From Kineosporia rhizophila (lineage in GTDB: Bacteria; Actinomycetota; Actinomycetes; Actinomycetales; Kineosporiaceae), in assembly GCF_021277265.1 (NCBI RefSeq), contig NZ_JAJSOH010000002.1:496001-560000 (forward strand): 64,000 bases of DNA. The letters run 5' to 3'. The position numbers and the translations under genes are program-made. Numbering within the stretch: position 1 is the first letter of the stretch; the number at the start of each line of letters is the position of its first letter. Of this stretch, positions 7,738 to 16,760 are shown piece after piece. The notes under the pieces were generated by a model. That model searched no databases, was not told where the DNA came from, and saw nothing but the letters and a program-made list of their open reading frames with translations.

Positions 7738-8595
7738 TCAGTTCTTTTGCTCTTCGATCTCGGCGGTGAAGCTCAGCACCGCATCGGCCAGCGGGCCGGT
7801 GACCGGCCCGGAGAGCGCGTGTCCCATGCCGGGAACGGTTACCAGGCGGGCATTCCCGATCGTGTCGGCGATGTACCGGGCGTGCGGCGGCGGATTGATC
7901 GGGTCCTCCGGGGCCTCGACCACCAGCACCGGCACCTGTACGGCGGCCAGTTCCGGCCCGCGGTCCAGCCCGTCCTGAGCGGCCCGGGCGTGGGCGGTGG
8001 ACGAGCGGTCGTGACCGGTGTGCTCGATGATCCGTCGTTCGAGGCGCTCGAACTCGGCCGGGTCGAACGAGAGCGCGCGCCCGTTCAGCATGCGCCAGTG
8101 ATTCACCCGGAACGCCAGCTCCGCCTCGGGTCCGCGCTCGTCGCCCAGGTGTTCCCACAGCTCGAGCAGCTCCGGCTGCGGCCCGGGCAGACCGGCGCTC
8201 TCGTCCAGCCAGGCCCCCAGCGCGGCAGTGGCGAAAACGGTGGCGCTGAGTAGCCTTTCCGGATGCTCGAGCAGGAGCACCTGCACCAGGGTGCCACCCA
8301 GCGACATGCCGACCACGTGCGCCCGGTCGATGCCCAGCCCGTCCATCAGCTTCACCACGTCGGCGGCCAGATCGGTCAGCGGGTAGGGGTGCTCGTCGAA
8401 AGCCCAGGTGGAACGGCCGGTGTCACGATGGTCGTAGCGGATCACCCGATGCCGGGCGGCCAGCCGCGCGACGAGCTCGTCCGGCCAGGTCACCCCGCTC
8501 GCGTTCGCACCCATCACGAGCACCAGCGCAGAACCCGCACCCTGCTCCTCGGCCCACAGCGTGTAGTCCGGACTCACCGGCACCTGATGCTCCAT
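7738..8595 (-). CDS. Alpha/beta hydrolase
   Basis: A 285-residue cytosolic alpha/beta-hydrolase-fold enzyme. The nucleophile elbow is GMSLGG with Ser98, the acid is probably the aspartate in APEDPI (about 225), and the histidine lies in GMGHAL (about 258). The oxyanion region near MGANASGVTW and the YDHRDTGRS strand match the family to which proline iminopeptidases, haloalkane dehalogenase-like proteins and anthracycline-tailoring esterases (RdmC type) belong; RYDHRDTGRS is common in the last group. Substrate is unknown. It is monocistronic, with its 5' end facing the DinB gene. Confidence 0.88.
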   Translation of the reverse strand: MEHQVPVSPDYTLWAEEQGAGSALVLVMGANASGVTWPDELVARLAARHRVIRYDHRDTGRSTWAFDEHPYPLTDLAADVVKLMDGLGIDRAHVVGMSLGGTLVQVLLLEHPERLLSATVFATAALGAWLDESAGLPGPQPELLELWEHLGDERGPEAELAFRVNHWRMLNGRALSFDPAEFERLERRIIEHTGHDRSSTAHARAAQDGLDRGPELAAVQVPVLVVEAPEDPINPPPHARYIADTIGNARLVTVPGMGHALSGPVTGPLADAVLSFTAEIEEQKN

Positions 8596-8679
8596 GGGCC
8601 GTCACGCTAACAACCCCACTGCTCACCGGCTCGGATTTATTATCTGAAACGCACCGGCCCCGACTGCCACGATGGCCCG

Positions 8680-9276
8680 ATGACCAATGAGGATCTCAAG
8701 GCCGACCTGCACAACTACCTGAAAGAGGGGCGCACCGCGCTGCTCTGGAAGCTCGAGGGCCTGTCGGAGTACGACCTGCGGCGCCCGCTGGTCCCGACCG
8801 GCACCAACCTGCTCGGGCTGGTGAAACACACGTCCAACACCGAAGCCGGCTATTTCGGCTCGGTGTTCGGGCGGCCCTGCCCCGCCGAGCAGTTCCCCTG
8901 GGGCGCCGAGGACGAGTCCGACGACCCGAACATCGACATGTACGCCGCCGAGGACGAGACTCCGCAGCAGGTCCTCGAGCGCTACCGCCAGGTGTGCGAG
9001 CACGCCGACGCCACCATCGAGGCCCTTCCCCTGGACGCACCCGGCACGGTGCCGTGGTGGCGGGGCGAGCGCAGTCAGGTCACCCTGCACCGCATCCTCA
9101 CCCACATGATCGCCGAACTGCACCGGCACGCGGGCCACGCCGACATCGTCCGCGAACTGATCGACGGCGAGGCCGGGCACCGGCCCGAGAGCTCCAACCT
9201 GCCGGACAACGACTGGTCGGCCTATCGGGAGCAGCTGGAGGCCCTCGCCCTGCGGTTCCGCGAGCAGCCGGCCTGA
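8680..9276 (+). CDS. DinB-family protein (DUF664)
   Basis: A 198-residue four-helix-bundle protein of the DinB/YfiT superfamily. The metal-binding histidines are visible as H50 in KHTSNTEAGYF and in the C-terminal block HMIAELHRHAGHADI (about 147-161). Actinobacterial members often use mycothiol or bacillithiol as cosubstrate in S-transferase or isomerase reactions, which would fit a mycothiol producer (mca is at 53.4 kb), but direct evidence is lacking here. It stands alone and converges on a tetR gene, with a strong palindromic terminator between them. Confidence 0.85.
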   Translation: MTNEDLKADLHNYLKEGRTALLWKLEGLSEYDLRRPLVPTGTNLLGLVKHTSNTEAGYFGSVFGRPCPAEQFPWGAEDESDDPNIDMYAAEDETPQQVLERYRQVCEHADATIEALPLDAPGTVPWWRGERSQVTLHRILTHMIAELHRHAGHADIVRELIDGEAGHRPESSNLPDNDWSAYREQLEALALRFREQPA

Positions 9277-9288
9277 TCTCACTGGCTG

Positions 9289-9346
9289 AACCAACAGTGG
9301 ACGGTTCTGGGCACCGATCGGTGCCCAGAACCGTCCACTGTCGGTT
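9289..9346. terminator. Very long palindromic terminator
   Basis: Bases 9294-9341 form a perfect 48-base palindrome with 24-base arms and no spacer, centred at 9317/9318. One mismatch then four more pairs extend it to 9289-9346. It lies between the convergent DinB and tetR genes, so it most likely ends transcription in both directions. The perfect symmetry also allows cruciform extrusion. Confidence 0.75.
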
Positions 9347-9351
9347 GCCTT

Positions 9352-9945
9352 TCAGCTCTGGGTGGTCACGCTCAGCGGCCACCACGACGGGAGCATCTGA
9401 ACGTAGACGCTCAGGAAGTCGTCCACCGACAGGTCCGGGCGCTCCAGCCAGCCCGCGATCGCCCCGACCGTGCCGTCGGCGACCAGCCGGGCCGCGATGT
9501 CGGCCGCCGCGTCGTCGGGCACCCCGGCCACCGGCATCTCGATCCGTACCCGGGCCAGGTCGAGCAGGATCCGGCTGGACTCGAGGAAGTGCGAGCCGAG
9601 CATCGAGCGCAGGCCCACCTCGGAGGTGTAGGCCAGGTCGCGCCGGTAGATCGCGATGTGGTCCTCGATGTGCCGCATCACGCCCTGGGTGACCTCGGTG
9701 GCCACCACGGCCAGGTCGGCCCCGGTCTCGGCCAGCAGCGGCTCGCGCAGGGCGTCGAGATCCACCAGCAGGGCCTGACGCAGCAGGTCGTCGGGCGACG
9801 AGGCGTGCTCGTAGAAGGTGGATCGGTGCACCCCCGCCTCCCGGGCCAGCTCGGACACGCTGACCTGGGAGACCGGTCGTTCCTCGGCCAGCCGGAGCAC
9901 GGCCTGGTGCAACCGCTCCCGACTCCGGCGCTGCCGTGCGTCCAT
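9352..9945 (-). CDS. TetR-family transcriptional regulator
   Basis: A 197-residue regulator. The helix-turn-helix region at about residues 10-50 reads VSVSELAREAGVHRSTFYEHASSPDDLL. The ATG at 9945 is chosen because GGGAGGG precedes it by six bases and the upstream frame is not TetR-like. It is divergent from an SDR oxidoreductase, and a CCGACA-CT-TGTCGG inverted repeat lies between the two genes, so it probably controls that oxidoreductase and itself. The ligand is unknown. Confidence 0.88.
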   Translation of the reverse strand: MDARQRRSRERLHQAVLRLAEERPVSQVSVSELAREAGVHRSTFYEHASSPDDLLRQALLVDLDALREPLLAETGADLAVVATEVTQGVMRHIEDHIAIYRRDLAYTSEVGLRSMLGSHFLESSRILLDLARVRIEMPVAGVPDDAAADIAARLVADGTVGAIAGWLERPDLSVDDFLSVYVQMLPSWWPLSVTTQS

Positions 9946-9969
9946 TCGAGACCCTCCCGGGATTGTTTC

Positions 9970-9983
9970 CCGACACTTGTCGG
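9970..9983. promoter_or_regulatory. Candidate operator between tetR and the SDR gene
   Basis: A 14-base inverted repeat (CCGACA-CT-TGTCGG) lies 25 bases upstream of the tetR start and 90 bases upstream of the SDR start. A second, shorter symmetric site (TTGA-TG-TCAA) lies at 9989-9998 and contains a TTGACA on the minus strand that may be the tetR -35 box. Operator function is inferred from position. Confidence 0.4.
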
Positions 9984-10072
9984 TTATCTTGATGTCAACA
10001 GAACACATTGCCAAGGGCGGACGATCTCCCGACTGACCGTTCTCCCCCGGCTCGTCAGGACGGAGAACCATC

Positions 10073-10828
10073 ATGGCCACTTACGACGTAGCGGGTCGTT
10101 CGGCGATCGTCACCGGCGCGGGCGCCGGGATCGGCCGCGCCATCGCACTGCTGCTGGCGGCGAACGGGGCGAGCGTCATCGTCTCGGACATCAAGCCGGA
10201 CGACGCCGACCAGGTCGTCAAGGAGATCGCGGCGGCCGGCGGCACCGCCCGCGCCTTCGCCGGTGACGTGAGCGACCGGGACGTGAACTTCGCCCTGGTC
10301 GAGGCCGCGCAGGAACTGGCGCCGCTGGGCATCGCGGTGAACAACGCCGGGATCGGCGGGCCCAGCGCCCCGGTGGCCGAGTACACCCCGGAAGCCTGGA
10401 AGCGCGTCCTGGACATCAACCTGAACGGCATCTTCCACGGCCTGCAGGCCCAGGTGCCGGCCATGCTGGCGAACGGCGGCGGCTCGATCGTCAACATGGC
10501 CTCCATGCTCGGCTCGGTCGGCATCGCCGGTAACGCCGCCTACGTGACCACTAAGCACGCGCTGCTCGGCCTGACCAAGAACACCGCCCTGGAGTACTCC
10601 GGCCAGGGCATCCGGGTCAACGCCGTGGGCCCGGGGTTCATCAGCACCCCGGCGGTGGACGCCAGCCTGACCCCCGAGACCCAGCAGTACCTGGCCGGCG
10701 AGCACGCCCTGAAGCGTCTCGGCCGGCCGGAAGAGGTCGCCCACCTCGTCGCCTTCCTGGCCTCGGACGCCGCCAGCTTCGTCACGGGTAGCTTCCACCT
10801 CGTCGACGGTGGATACACGGCGCACTGA
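10073..10828 (+). CDS. Short-chain dehydrogenase/reductase (FabG-like)
   Basis: A 251-residue classical SDR. The nucleotide-binding motif is TGAGAGIG (14-21), the NNAG motif is at 90-93, and the catalytic residues are S144, Y157 and K161. D39 after the second beta strand favours NAD(H) over NADP(H). The C-terminal LVDGGYTAH is typical of FabG-like oxidoreductases. GGAG lies seven bases before the ATG. The divergent TetR gene suggests induction by a substrate. The substrate cannot be assigned. Confidence 0.88.
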   Translation: MATYDVAGRSAIVTGAGAGIGRAIALLLAANGASVIVSDIKPDDADQVVKEIAAAGGTARAFAGDVSDRDVNFALVEAAQELAPLGIAVNNAGIGGPSAPVAEYTPEAWKRVLDINLNGIFHGLQAQVPAMLANGGGSIVNMASMLGSVGIAGNAAYVTTKHALLGLTKNTALEYSGQGIRVNAVGPGFISTPAVDASLTPETQQYLAGEHALKRLGRPEEVAHLVAFLASDAASFVTGSFHLVDGGYTAH

Positions 10829-10962
10829 GCACATTTTGCACGACCGGGGAATCTCCGGCCCAATCGCCGGGCCGGACCTTCCCCGGTCCAGCCGGTTCTT
10901 AGCCCAGCGTTAGGCCTTTTGGCTCATCGCACTTAGCGTCTCTGCTCCTAGGGTCGGCGACC

Positions 10963-12036
10963 GTGACCCGTCGGAACAAGCGCATCGCCGGATTCCTGGC
11001 CGCCATCGCCCTGGCCGTGGCCGGGCTCGGCTACGTGGGTCTGCGCACCCAGAGCCCCTCCGCCAGTGCGGCCGAAGCCGGCCTGCTCCGTGTGCAGCAA
11101 CCAGGTACGTCAGCCACCGCCTCGCCCACCCCGGTTCCCGCCGACGCGGCGGCGAAGCGGCTGGCCGAGAAGGTGGCCCGCACCAAGAAGGTGCTCACCG
11201 CGCGGGCGAACAAGGCCCGGGCGACGAAGCCGAAACCGGCCCCCACCACCACACCCACCACGGCACCGACCAGCCCGGCCCCGACCGCGCCCGGCACGGC
11301 CAAGAAGGGCGCGGCCACCTGGAACCAGGACGGCATCAGCGCCTCGCTCAAGGACTCGGGCGTGAGCTGGTTCTACAACTGGGCCCCGGACCCGCAGGGC
11401 ATCCCGGCCCCGGCCGGCGTCGAGTTCGTGCCGATGATCTGGGGCGCCGACGCGGTGAACGAGAGCACCCTGGCCACCGCCAAGAGCAACGGCGACACCC
11501 TGCTCGGCTTCAACGAGCCGGATCTGGGCGAGCAGTCGAACATGACGGTCGAACGCGCCCTGGAACTGTGGCCCCAGCTGCAGAAAACCGGCCTGCGGCT
11601 GGGCAGCCCGGCCGTCGCCTGGGGTGCCGACCAGAACGGGCAGTGGCTCGACCGGTTCATGAAGGGCGCCGACAGCAAGGGCTACAAGGTCGACTTCATC
11701 ACGCTGCACTGGTACGGCTCGGACTTCAACCCGAAGAACGCCACCCAGCAGCTGAAGTCTTACGTCGAAGCCACCTACGCCAAGTACCGCAAGCCGATCT
11801 GGCTGACGGAGTACTCGCTGATGAACTTCGGCAGCGGGCCCAAGTTCGCCTCCCCCGCCGACCAGGCCGAGTTCGTGCGGCTCTCCACCGAGATGCTCGA
11901 GAGCCTGGACTACGTCGAGCACTACTCCTGGTTCGCCTTCCCCACCTCGAAGAACGGCCAGGACGAGACCGGCCTGTACCGTCCGGGCGGAGCGATCACC
12001 GAGCCCGGCAAGGCCTACCGCTCAGCCGGCTCCTGA
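10963..12036 (+). CDS. Secreted glycoside hydrolase, GH128-like (endo-beta-1,3-glucanase type)
   Basis: A 357-residue exported protein. Residues 1-37 form a signal peptide or anchor (FLAAIALAVAGLGYVGL), residues 40-115 are an Ala/Thr/Pro/Lys-rich linker, and residues 118-355 form the Asl1-like/GH128 catalytic barrel. The acid/base is probably E185 (LLGFNEPDL) and the nucleophile E283 (IWLTEYSLMN); LHWYG at 249-253 is also typical. Family members cut beta-1,3-glucans of fungal and plant walls. The GTG start is preceded at 10949-10954 by TAGGGT, eight bases away, so the message may be leaderless. A strong terminator follows. Confidence 0.85.
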   Translation: MTRRNKRIAGFLAAIALAVAGLGYVGLRTQSPSASAAEAGLLRVQQPGTSATASPTPVPADAAAKRLAEKVARTKKVLTARANKARATKPKPAPTTTPTTAPTSPAPTAPGTAKKGAATWNQDGISASLKDSGVSWFYNWAPDPQGIPAPAGVEFVPMIWGADAVNESTLATAKSNGDTLLGFNEPDLGEQSNMTVERALELWPQLQKTGLRLGSPAVAWGADQNGQWLDRFMKGADSKGYKVDFITLHWYGSDFNPKNATQQLKSYVEATYAKYRKPIWLTEYSLMNFGSGPKFASPADQAEFVRLSTEMLESLDYVEHYSWFAFPTSKNGQDETGLYRPGGAITEPGKAYRSAGS

Positions 12037-12054
12037 TCCCGCCTCCACCGACTG

Positions 12055-12097
12055 CCGGCCCGGCGAGGCTTCCCCTGAAGTTGCCTCGCCGGGCCGG
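12055..12097. terminator. Terminator hairpin downstream of the GH128-like gene
   Basis: A 15-base-pair GC-rich stem (CCGGCCCGGCGAGGC and its complement) with a 13-base loop lies between the glycosidase gene and the convergent nucleotidyltransferase gene, so it may serve both. Confidence 0.8.
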
Positions 12098-12126
12098 TGA
12101 CCGAGTACGGCCGCCGCTCTTCGCAG

Positions 12127-12864
12127 TCAGCTCCACAGGCCCACCACCGAACGGAAGTCGTCGACGATCGGCGACACCACCTCGTCCATAATTTTCTGGA
12201 TCTCGAGACTGGAAGGGGTGCCGGACTCCTCGCTCCAGGCGACGAGTACCTCCAGCCCGTGAGCCAATTCGGGCCTCACCTGGCTCCAGACCCGGGCCGC
12301 GGTCCCACGATCGGTGGTCCAGATCCCGTCGTGCACGCTGACCAGCCCGGACAGCGCCAGCAACGTCTTACGAGCCATCTTCCTGGCCAGCCCCTGAGTT
12401 TCGCCGCGCTGCAGAGCTTCACGCCAGGCCTCGGCCCGCCTGGCGATGTCGCCGTTGAAACCCCGCGCGGCCAGGGCATCGGCCTTAAAAGCCGGCCAGC
12501 CGGCGCTGAGGTCGGGCCCCGCCAAGAGCACGCAGTAGTGCCGCAGAAAGACCCGGTTCCCGTACGCCTCGTCCCCCTCCCCCAGCAGATCTTCGGGCGA
12601 CGACACACTGACTTCGACGGCGCGCACCAACCCGGGCGGCGCATCTCTCAGCACGGGACCGGGCCCGACACTCAGCAGATCCAGATCCGAGACACCCGGC
12701 CGCGCCTGCCCAGTGGCCACCGAGCCGTACAGATACAGCGTCCCCTCGGTCATGCTCGCGGTGATCGCGCGAAGGGTGGGCTCGAAGATCGCCGGCACCC
12801 GCTCCCGGGCCACCCCGGTCACGATCGTCCCGTCGACCCCGATGCCCTCGTCCGGATCCAGCAC
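12127..12864 (-). CDS. Nucleotidyltransferase-domain protein
   Basis: A 245-residue protein with the polymerase-beta-like nucleotidyltransferase motif GSVATGQARPGVSDLDL: GS at 47-48 and the two metal-binding aspartates at about 60 and 62. The C-terminal half is helical and may bind the acceptor, as in aminoglycoside and tRNA nucleotidyltransferases, but no acceptor can be named. GTG at 12864 is chosen because GAGGAG stands seven bases upstream; the ATG at 12909 lacks a site. The membrane-protein gene behind it is on the same strand, 59 bases upstream. Confidence 0.7.
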   Translation of the reverse strand: MLDPDEGIGVDGTIVTGVARERVPAIFEPTLRAITASMTEGTLYLYGSVATGQARPGVSDLDLLSVGPGPVLRDAPPGLVRAVEVSVSSPEDLLGEGDEAYGNRVFLRHYCVLLAGPDLSAGWPAFKADALAARGFNGDIARRAEAWREALQRGETQGLARKMARKTLLALSGLVSVHDGIWTTDRGTAARVWSQVRPELAHGLEVLVAWSEESGTPSSLEIQKIMDEVVSPIVDDFRSVVGLWS

Positions 12865-12923
12865 TCCACCACTCCTCGTCGACCAGAGCCTGATGCCTAC
12901 AGCCCGCACGGCTTTGCCTGCTC

Positions 12924-13424
12924 TCAGCCGCCCGGGCAGTCGCTGCTGTCACCACCGGACCGACAGACTGCGACCGGATAAGGGGGCGGCGCCGACTCCG
13001 AACGGGGCAGGGGAGTCAGATCATCGGGACAGTGGATGCGCTCTGCTTCGCCTCGATAGTGCGTGAACTTCAAGCGGTAACAGGCATCCCAAGCATCCTG
13101 GTGCCGGCGCAAGCCAAAGGTGGGACTGTCCAGGGCATCCTGGTGATGGTGAATCACCAGCTCGGCCATCCAGTCCAACAGATCGCTGGGCTCGAGGTCC
13201 TCGGCCCGCAGCACCGCCCACTGCCCCTGCGGCTCCTGCTGGTCGAGCACCGCATTCAGCAGGCCGGCCGCCGACCTCTGCCGGGGATAGCTCACCGCAT
13301 CCGCCATCCGCTGGGCCGACTCATCCAGAGCCCGGTCCCCCTCAGGCCGCCCGAGCCACCACATCGTCACGGACACCACCGCAGCCACGAGCACGACAGC
13401 CACAGCCCACTTCCGTTTCCGCAC
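12924..13424 (-). CDS. Hypothetical single-pass membrane protein
   Basis: A 166-residue protein with a basic N-terminus (VRKRKW), one transmembrane helix (about 6-24, AVAVVLVAAVVSVTMWWLG) and an extracytoplasmic domain rich in His, Asp and Gln, with four cysteines in its second half. The GTG start at 13424 follows AGGAGG by five bases; in-frame ATGs further upstream lack such a site. I recognise no family. It may share a transcript with the nucleotidyltransferase downstream. Confidence 0.6.
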   Translation of the reverse strand: MRKRKWAVAVVLVAAVVSVTMWWLGRPEGDRALDESAQRMADAVSYPRQRSAAGLLNAVLDQQEPQGQWAVLRAEDLEPSDLLDWMAELVIHHHQDALDSPTFGLRRHQDAWDACYRLKFTHYRGEAERIHCPDDLTPLPRSESAPPPYPVAVCRSGGDSSDCPGG

Positions 13425-13560
13425 TCGGCCCTCCTGGGATCGCCGCATCACGTGCCGATCGAACCACTCAGGGAGACGCCACACAGCCGTCTCTCATCCT
13501 TTCGGACAGAGTCGGGTGTGCCGCTGCCGGAGCCTTATCCACAGCAGAGCCAAGAGTTTA

Positions 13561-13596
13561 ATGTGTACACATGGGACATTGAGTACCGTTTGTACA
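13561..13596. promoter_or_regulatory. Candidate YefM-type operator and promoter (two TGTACA palindromes)
   Basis: A perfect 12-base palindrome ATGTGTACACAT lies at 13561-13572 and a second TGTACA at 13591-13596, with centres 27 bases apart. A TACCGT hexamer (13584-13589) sits six bases before the antitoxin ATG, so the first palindrome covers the expected -35 region and the second overlaps the start. In E. coli the YefM antitoxin binds paired palindromes with a TGTACA core; the same core here supports autorepression by this antitoxin. Confidence 0.65.
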
Positions 13597-13871
13597 TGAT
13601 CGAGGTACCCCGCCTTTCCATCCGGGCCGTGCGCGAGCGCCTGGCCGATGTCGTTGACGAGGCGGAGCGGGACCGGCCGACGATCATCCTGCGTCGCGGC
13701 CGACCGGTGGCTGCGGTCGTTCCCCTCGAAGTTCTGCAACGCTTCGCCGAACTGGAGGAACGCGAGATCAACCGGATCATCGACGAGCGCGCTCAGGCAC
13801 ACACCGCGAACAGCGCGAATCCGGTCCCACTCGAAGACGTCCTGCGTGAGACGGTTTCGCGTGAGCGATGA
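13596..13871 (+). CDS. Phd/YefM-family antitoxin
   Basis: A 91-residue antitoxin. The N-terminal fold SIRAVRERLADVVDEA ... PTIILRRGRPVAAVVPLE is the typical Phd/YefM DNA-binding and dimerising domain, and the acidic, Ala/Asn-rich tail should wrap the toxin. The ATG at 13596 appears leaderless, since no Shine-Dalgarno is present and a TACCGT element lies six bases upstream. Its stop overlaps the toxin start by 11 bases, so translation is coupled. TGTACA palindromes upstream indicate autorepression. Confidence 0.85.
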   Translation: MIEVPRLSIRAVRERLADVVDEAERDRPTIILRRGRPVAAVVPLEVLQRFAELEEREINRIIDERAQAHTANSANPVPLEDVLRETVSRER

Positions 13872-14130
13872 TTACCGGGTCCTGATAGCCCCGGATGCCC
13901 GCCGGGAGATCCGAGCGCTGCCTCGCCCGGCGGCTCTGCGAATCCTGCGAAAGCTGCTCGACACCGAGACCGATCCCCGCGGCTTCCGACCTGCCCCGCC
14001 CGGAAAGGGCCCGGTCTCGCTCATTTCTCACCCTGAGCACTATGCCCTGCAGGTCGGTGACCACCAGGTGCTCTACACGATCGAAGGCCTGCAGGTGATC
14101 GTCTGGGCCCTGATCGCCGCCATCGCGTAG
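13861..14130 (+). CDS. RelE/ParE-superfamily toxin
   Basis: An 89-residue toxin of the RelE/ParE fold. The pattern DDYRVLIAPDARREIRALPR at the N-terminus, the helix LRILRKLLDTETDPRG and the strand pair YALQVGDHQVLYTI followed by a hydrophobic last strand are those of RelE-like ribosome-dependent mRNA interferases, where RelE has Y-R-V-D-R-R. A basic RNA-binding arginine set is only partly visible. The GTG start lies inside the antitoxin gene. The hairpin at 14137-14184 ends the operon. ParE (gyrase poison) cannot be excluded. Confidence 0.82.
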   Translation: MSDDYRVLIAPDARREIRALPRPAALRILRKLLDTETDPRGFRPAPPGKGPVSLISHPEHYALQVGDHQVLYTIEGLQVIVWALIAAIA

Positions 14131-14136
14131 GCACAA

Positions 14137-14184
14137 CAGAAAGGGATGCCGATCAGTCAAGCGCTGGTCGGCATCCCTTTTCTG
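14137..14184. terminator. Terminator shared by the toxin gene and ychF
   Basis: A 16-base-pair stem (CAGAAAGGGATGCCGA and its complement, with one bulged T) closes a 15-base loop. The descending arm runs into TTTTCTG, so it looks like a U-rich terminator for the plus strand, and it lies between convergent genes. Confidence 0.8.
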
Positions 14185-14191
14185 TCAGGTG

Positions 14192-15277
<1,086 letters not shown>

Positions 15278-15311
15278 GCGCCCAGGTTACTGGCCAGCGC
15301 GAGGAGTCCCG

Positions 15312-15397
15312 AATTGCGGACGTCGGTGGGCACCGGCGGCGGTCGGGCGCCGGTGCGCGGGTGTCCGACAGACAGCAATTGTGGACGTCGGTGGGCA
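15312..15397. repeat. Pair of 21-base direct repeats between ychF and rmuC
   Basis: AATTG(C/T)GGACGTCGGTGGG plus two bases occurs at 15312-15332 and again at 15377-15397, differing at one base, with a 65-base period. A related word (TGGACG then GTCGGTGGGC) lies before xseB near 25242, and the same core in inverted form occurs in the hairpin array at 46.8 kb. This suggests a small dispersed intergenic repeat. Function is unknown. Confidence 0.6.
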
Positions 15398-15461
15398 AGG
15401 AGGGCGGGATCCGGCGGCACCGGGCATCAAGACTGTCGGTGCCACCTGACATCGTGAACGT

Positions 15462-16694
15462 ATGACGACTTCGGTGGGCTTCCTGCTCGGCCTGATCCTG
15501 GGCCTGGCCCTGGCCACGGCCGGGGCGCTGGCGGCCTTCCGCCCGCTGCTGCAGGCCCGTCAGGCCGGGCTCGAGGCCGAGCGTGACCTGCTGCGCGAGC
15601 GCATCACCGATCTGGAGGCCGCCGCCGGGCAGGATCACGAGCTGGTGGCCACGCTGTCCCCGCTGGCCGCCACCCTGCAACGGGTCGAGAAGCAGGTGCA
15701 GACGCTGGAGCGTGACCGGGTGGAGCAGTTCTCCCGGCTCGACGAGCACCTCAGCGCCGTGCACGCCTCCGGCGAGTCGCTCCGCGCCCAGACCGCCGCG
15801 CTCGCCGGGGCTCTGCGCTCCCCCACCTCTCGCGGCGCCTGGGGCGAGGTGCAGCTGCGCCGTGTGGTCGAGCACGCCGGCATGCTCCCCCGGGTCGACT
15901 TCCTCACCCAGGCCTCGGGCACCACCCCCGACGGCGCCGGCGTCCGCCCCGACCTCCTGGTCAACCTGCCCGGCGGCAAGTACGTCGTGGTCGACGCCAA
16001 GGCCCCGCTCGCCGCCTTCCTCGAAGCCAGCGAGAAGGGCGAGGCCGCACTCACCGCCGCAGCCGGGGCTCACGCCAAGGCCCTGCGCGCCCACGTCGAC
16101 TCCCTGGCCGCCAAGGAGTACTGGACGGCCTTCCAGCCCACCCCCCAGCTGGTGATCTGCTTCGTGCCGGGCGAGGCCTTCCTCGCCGCCGCCTGCACCG
16201 CCGACCCCAGCCTGCTCGAGCACGCCATGGCCCGGCGCGTCGTCCTGGCCACCCCCACCACCCTCCTCGCCCTGCTCCGCACCATCGCCCTCACCTGGCA
16301 GTCCGAGGCCGTCAGCGGCAACGCCCGGCACCTGCTGGAGATCGGCACCGAGCTCTACCGCCGCCTGGCCGGCCTCGGCGAGCACGCCGGCAAACTCGGC
16401 CGCGACCTGCACCGGGTGGTCGAGGACTACAACGCCCTGGTCGGCGCCCTCGAGCGCCGGGTCCTGGTCACCGCCCGCAAGATGCAGGACCTCGACCTGG
16501 TCGACCACGACATCCCCGCCCTGGCCCCCCTCGAGTCCAGCCCCCGCCCCCTCACCGCCGAAGAGCTCATCACCGGCCCACCTAGCACAGCCCCCGACAC
16601 GCTGGACCTGGTAACTCGCCACGGCCGAAGAGAACTCCGCCCCGAACAACCCACCTTCAGCCCGGAAAGCCCACTGGACCACCGGCCACACTGA
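15462..16694 (+). CDS. rmuC: DNA recombination protein RmuC
   Basis: A 410-residue protein with an N-terminal membrane segment (about 5-27), a coiled coil (about 33-110) and the RmuC nuclease-like core. The core shows RGAWGEVQLRRVVEHAGM near 125, RPDLLVNLPGGKYVVVDAKA near 165-184 (the D-x-K restriction-endonuclease-like motif) and QPTPQLVICFVPGE near 225. RmuC limits recombination between inverted repeats. The Pro-rich C-terminal 60 residues look disordered. About 1 kb of repeats follows. Confidence 0.93.
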   Translation: MTTSVGFLLGLILGLALATAGALAAFRPLLQARQAGLEAERDLLRERITDLEAAAGQDHELVATLSPLAATLQRVEKQVQTLERDRVEQFSRLDEHLSAVHASGESLRAQTAALAGALRSPTSRGAWGEVQLRRVVEHAGMLPRVDFLTQASGTTPDGAGVRPDLLVNLPGGKYVVVDAKAPLAAFLEASEKGEAALTAAAGAHAKALRAHVDSLAAKEYWTAFQPTPQLVICFVPGEAFLAAACTADPSLLEHAMARRVVLATPTTLLALLRTIALTWQSEAVSGNARHLLEIGTELYRRLAGLGEHAGKLGRDLHRVVEDYNALVGALERRVLVTARKMQDLDLVDHDIPALAPLESSPRPLTAEELITGPPSTAPDTLDLVTRHGRRELRPEQPTFSPESPLDHRPH

Positions 16695-16760
16695 CCCCCA
16701 GTACAAGCCGCAGCCCAGGAAAGCCCAGTCAGCAAGCGACCAAGCCGCACATCACCCGCA

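Noticed and set aside
9294..9341. Phage attachment site or recombination site
   Set aside because: No integrase or tRNA is nearby and its position between convergent genes fits a terminator.
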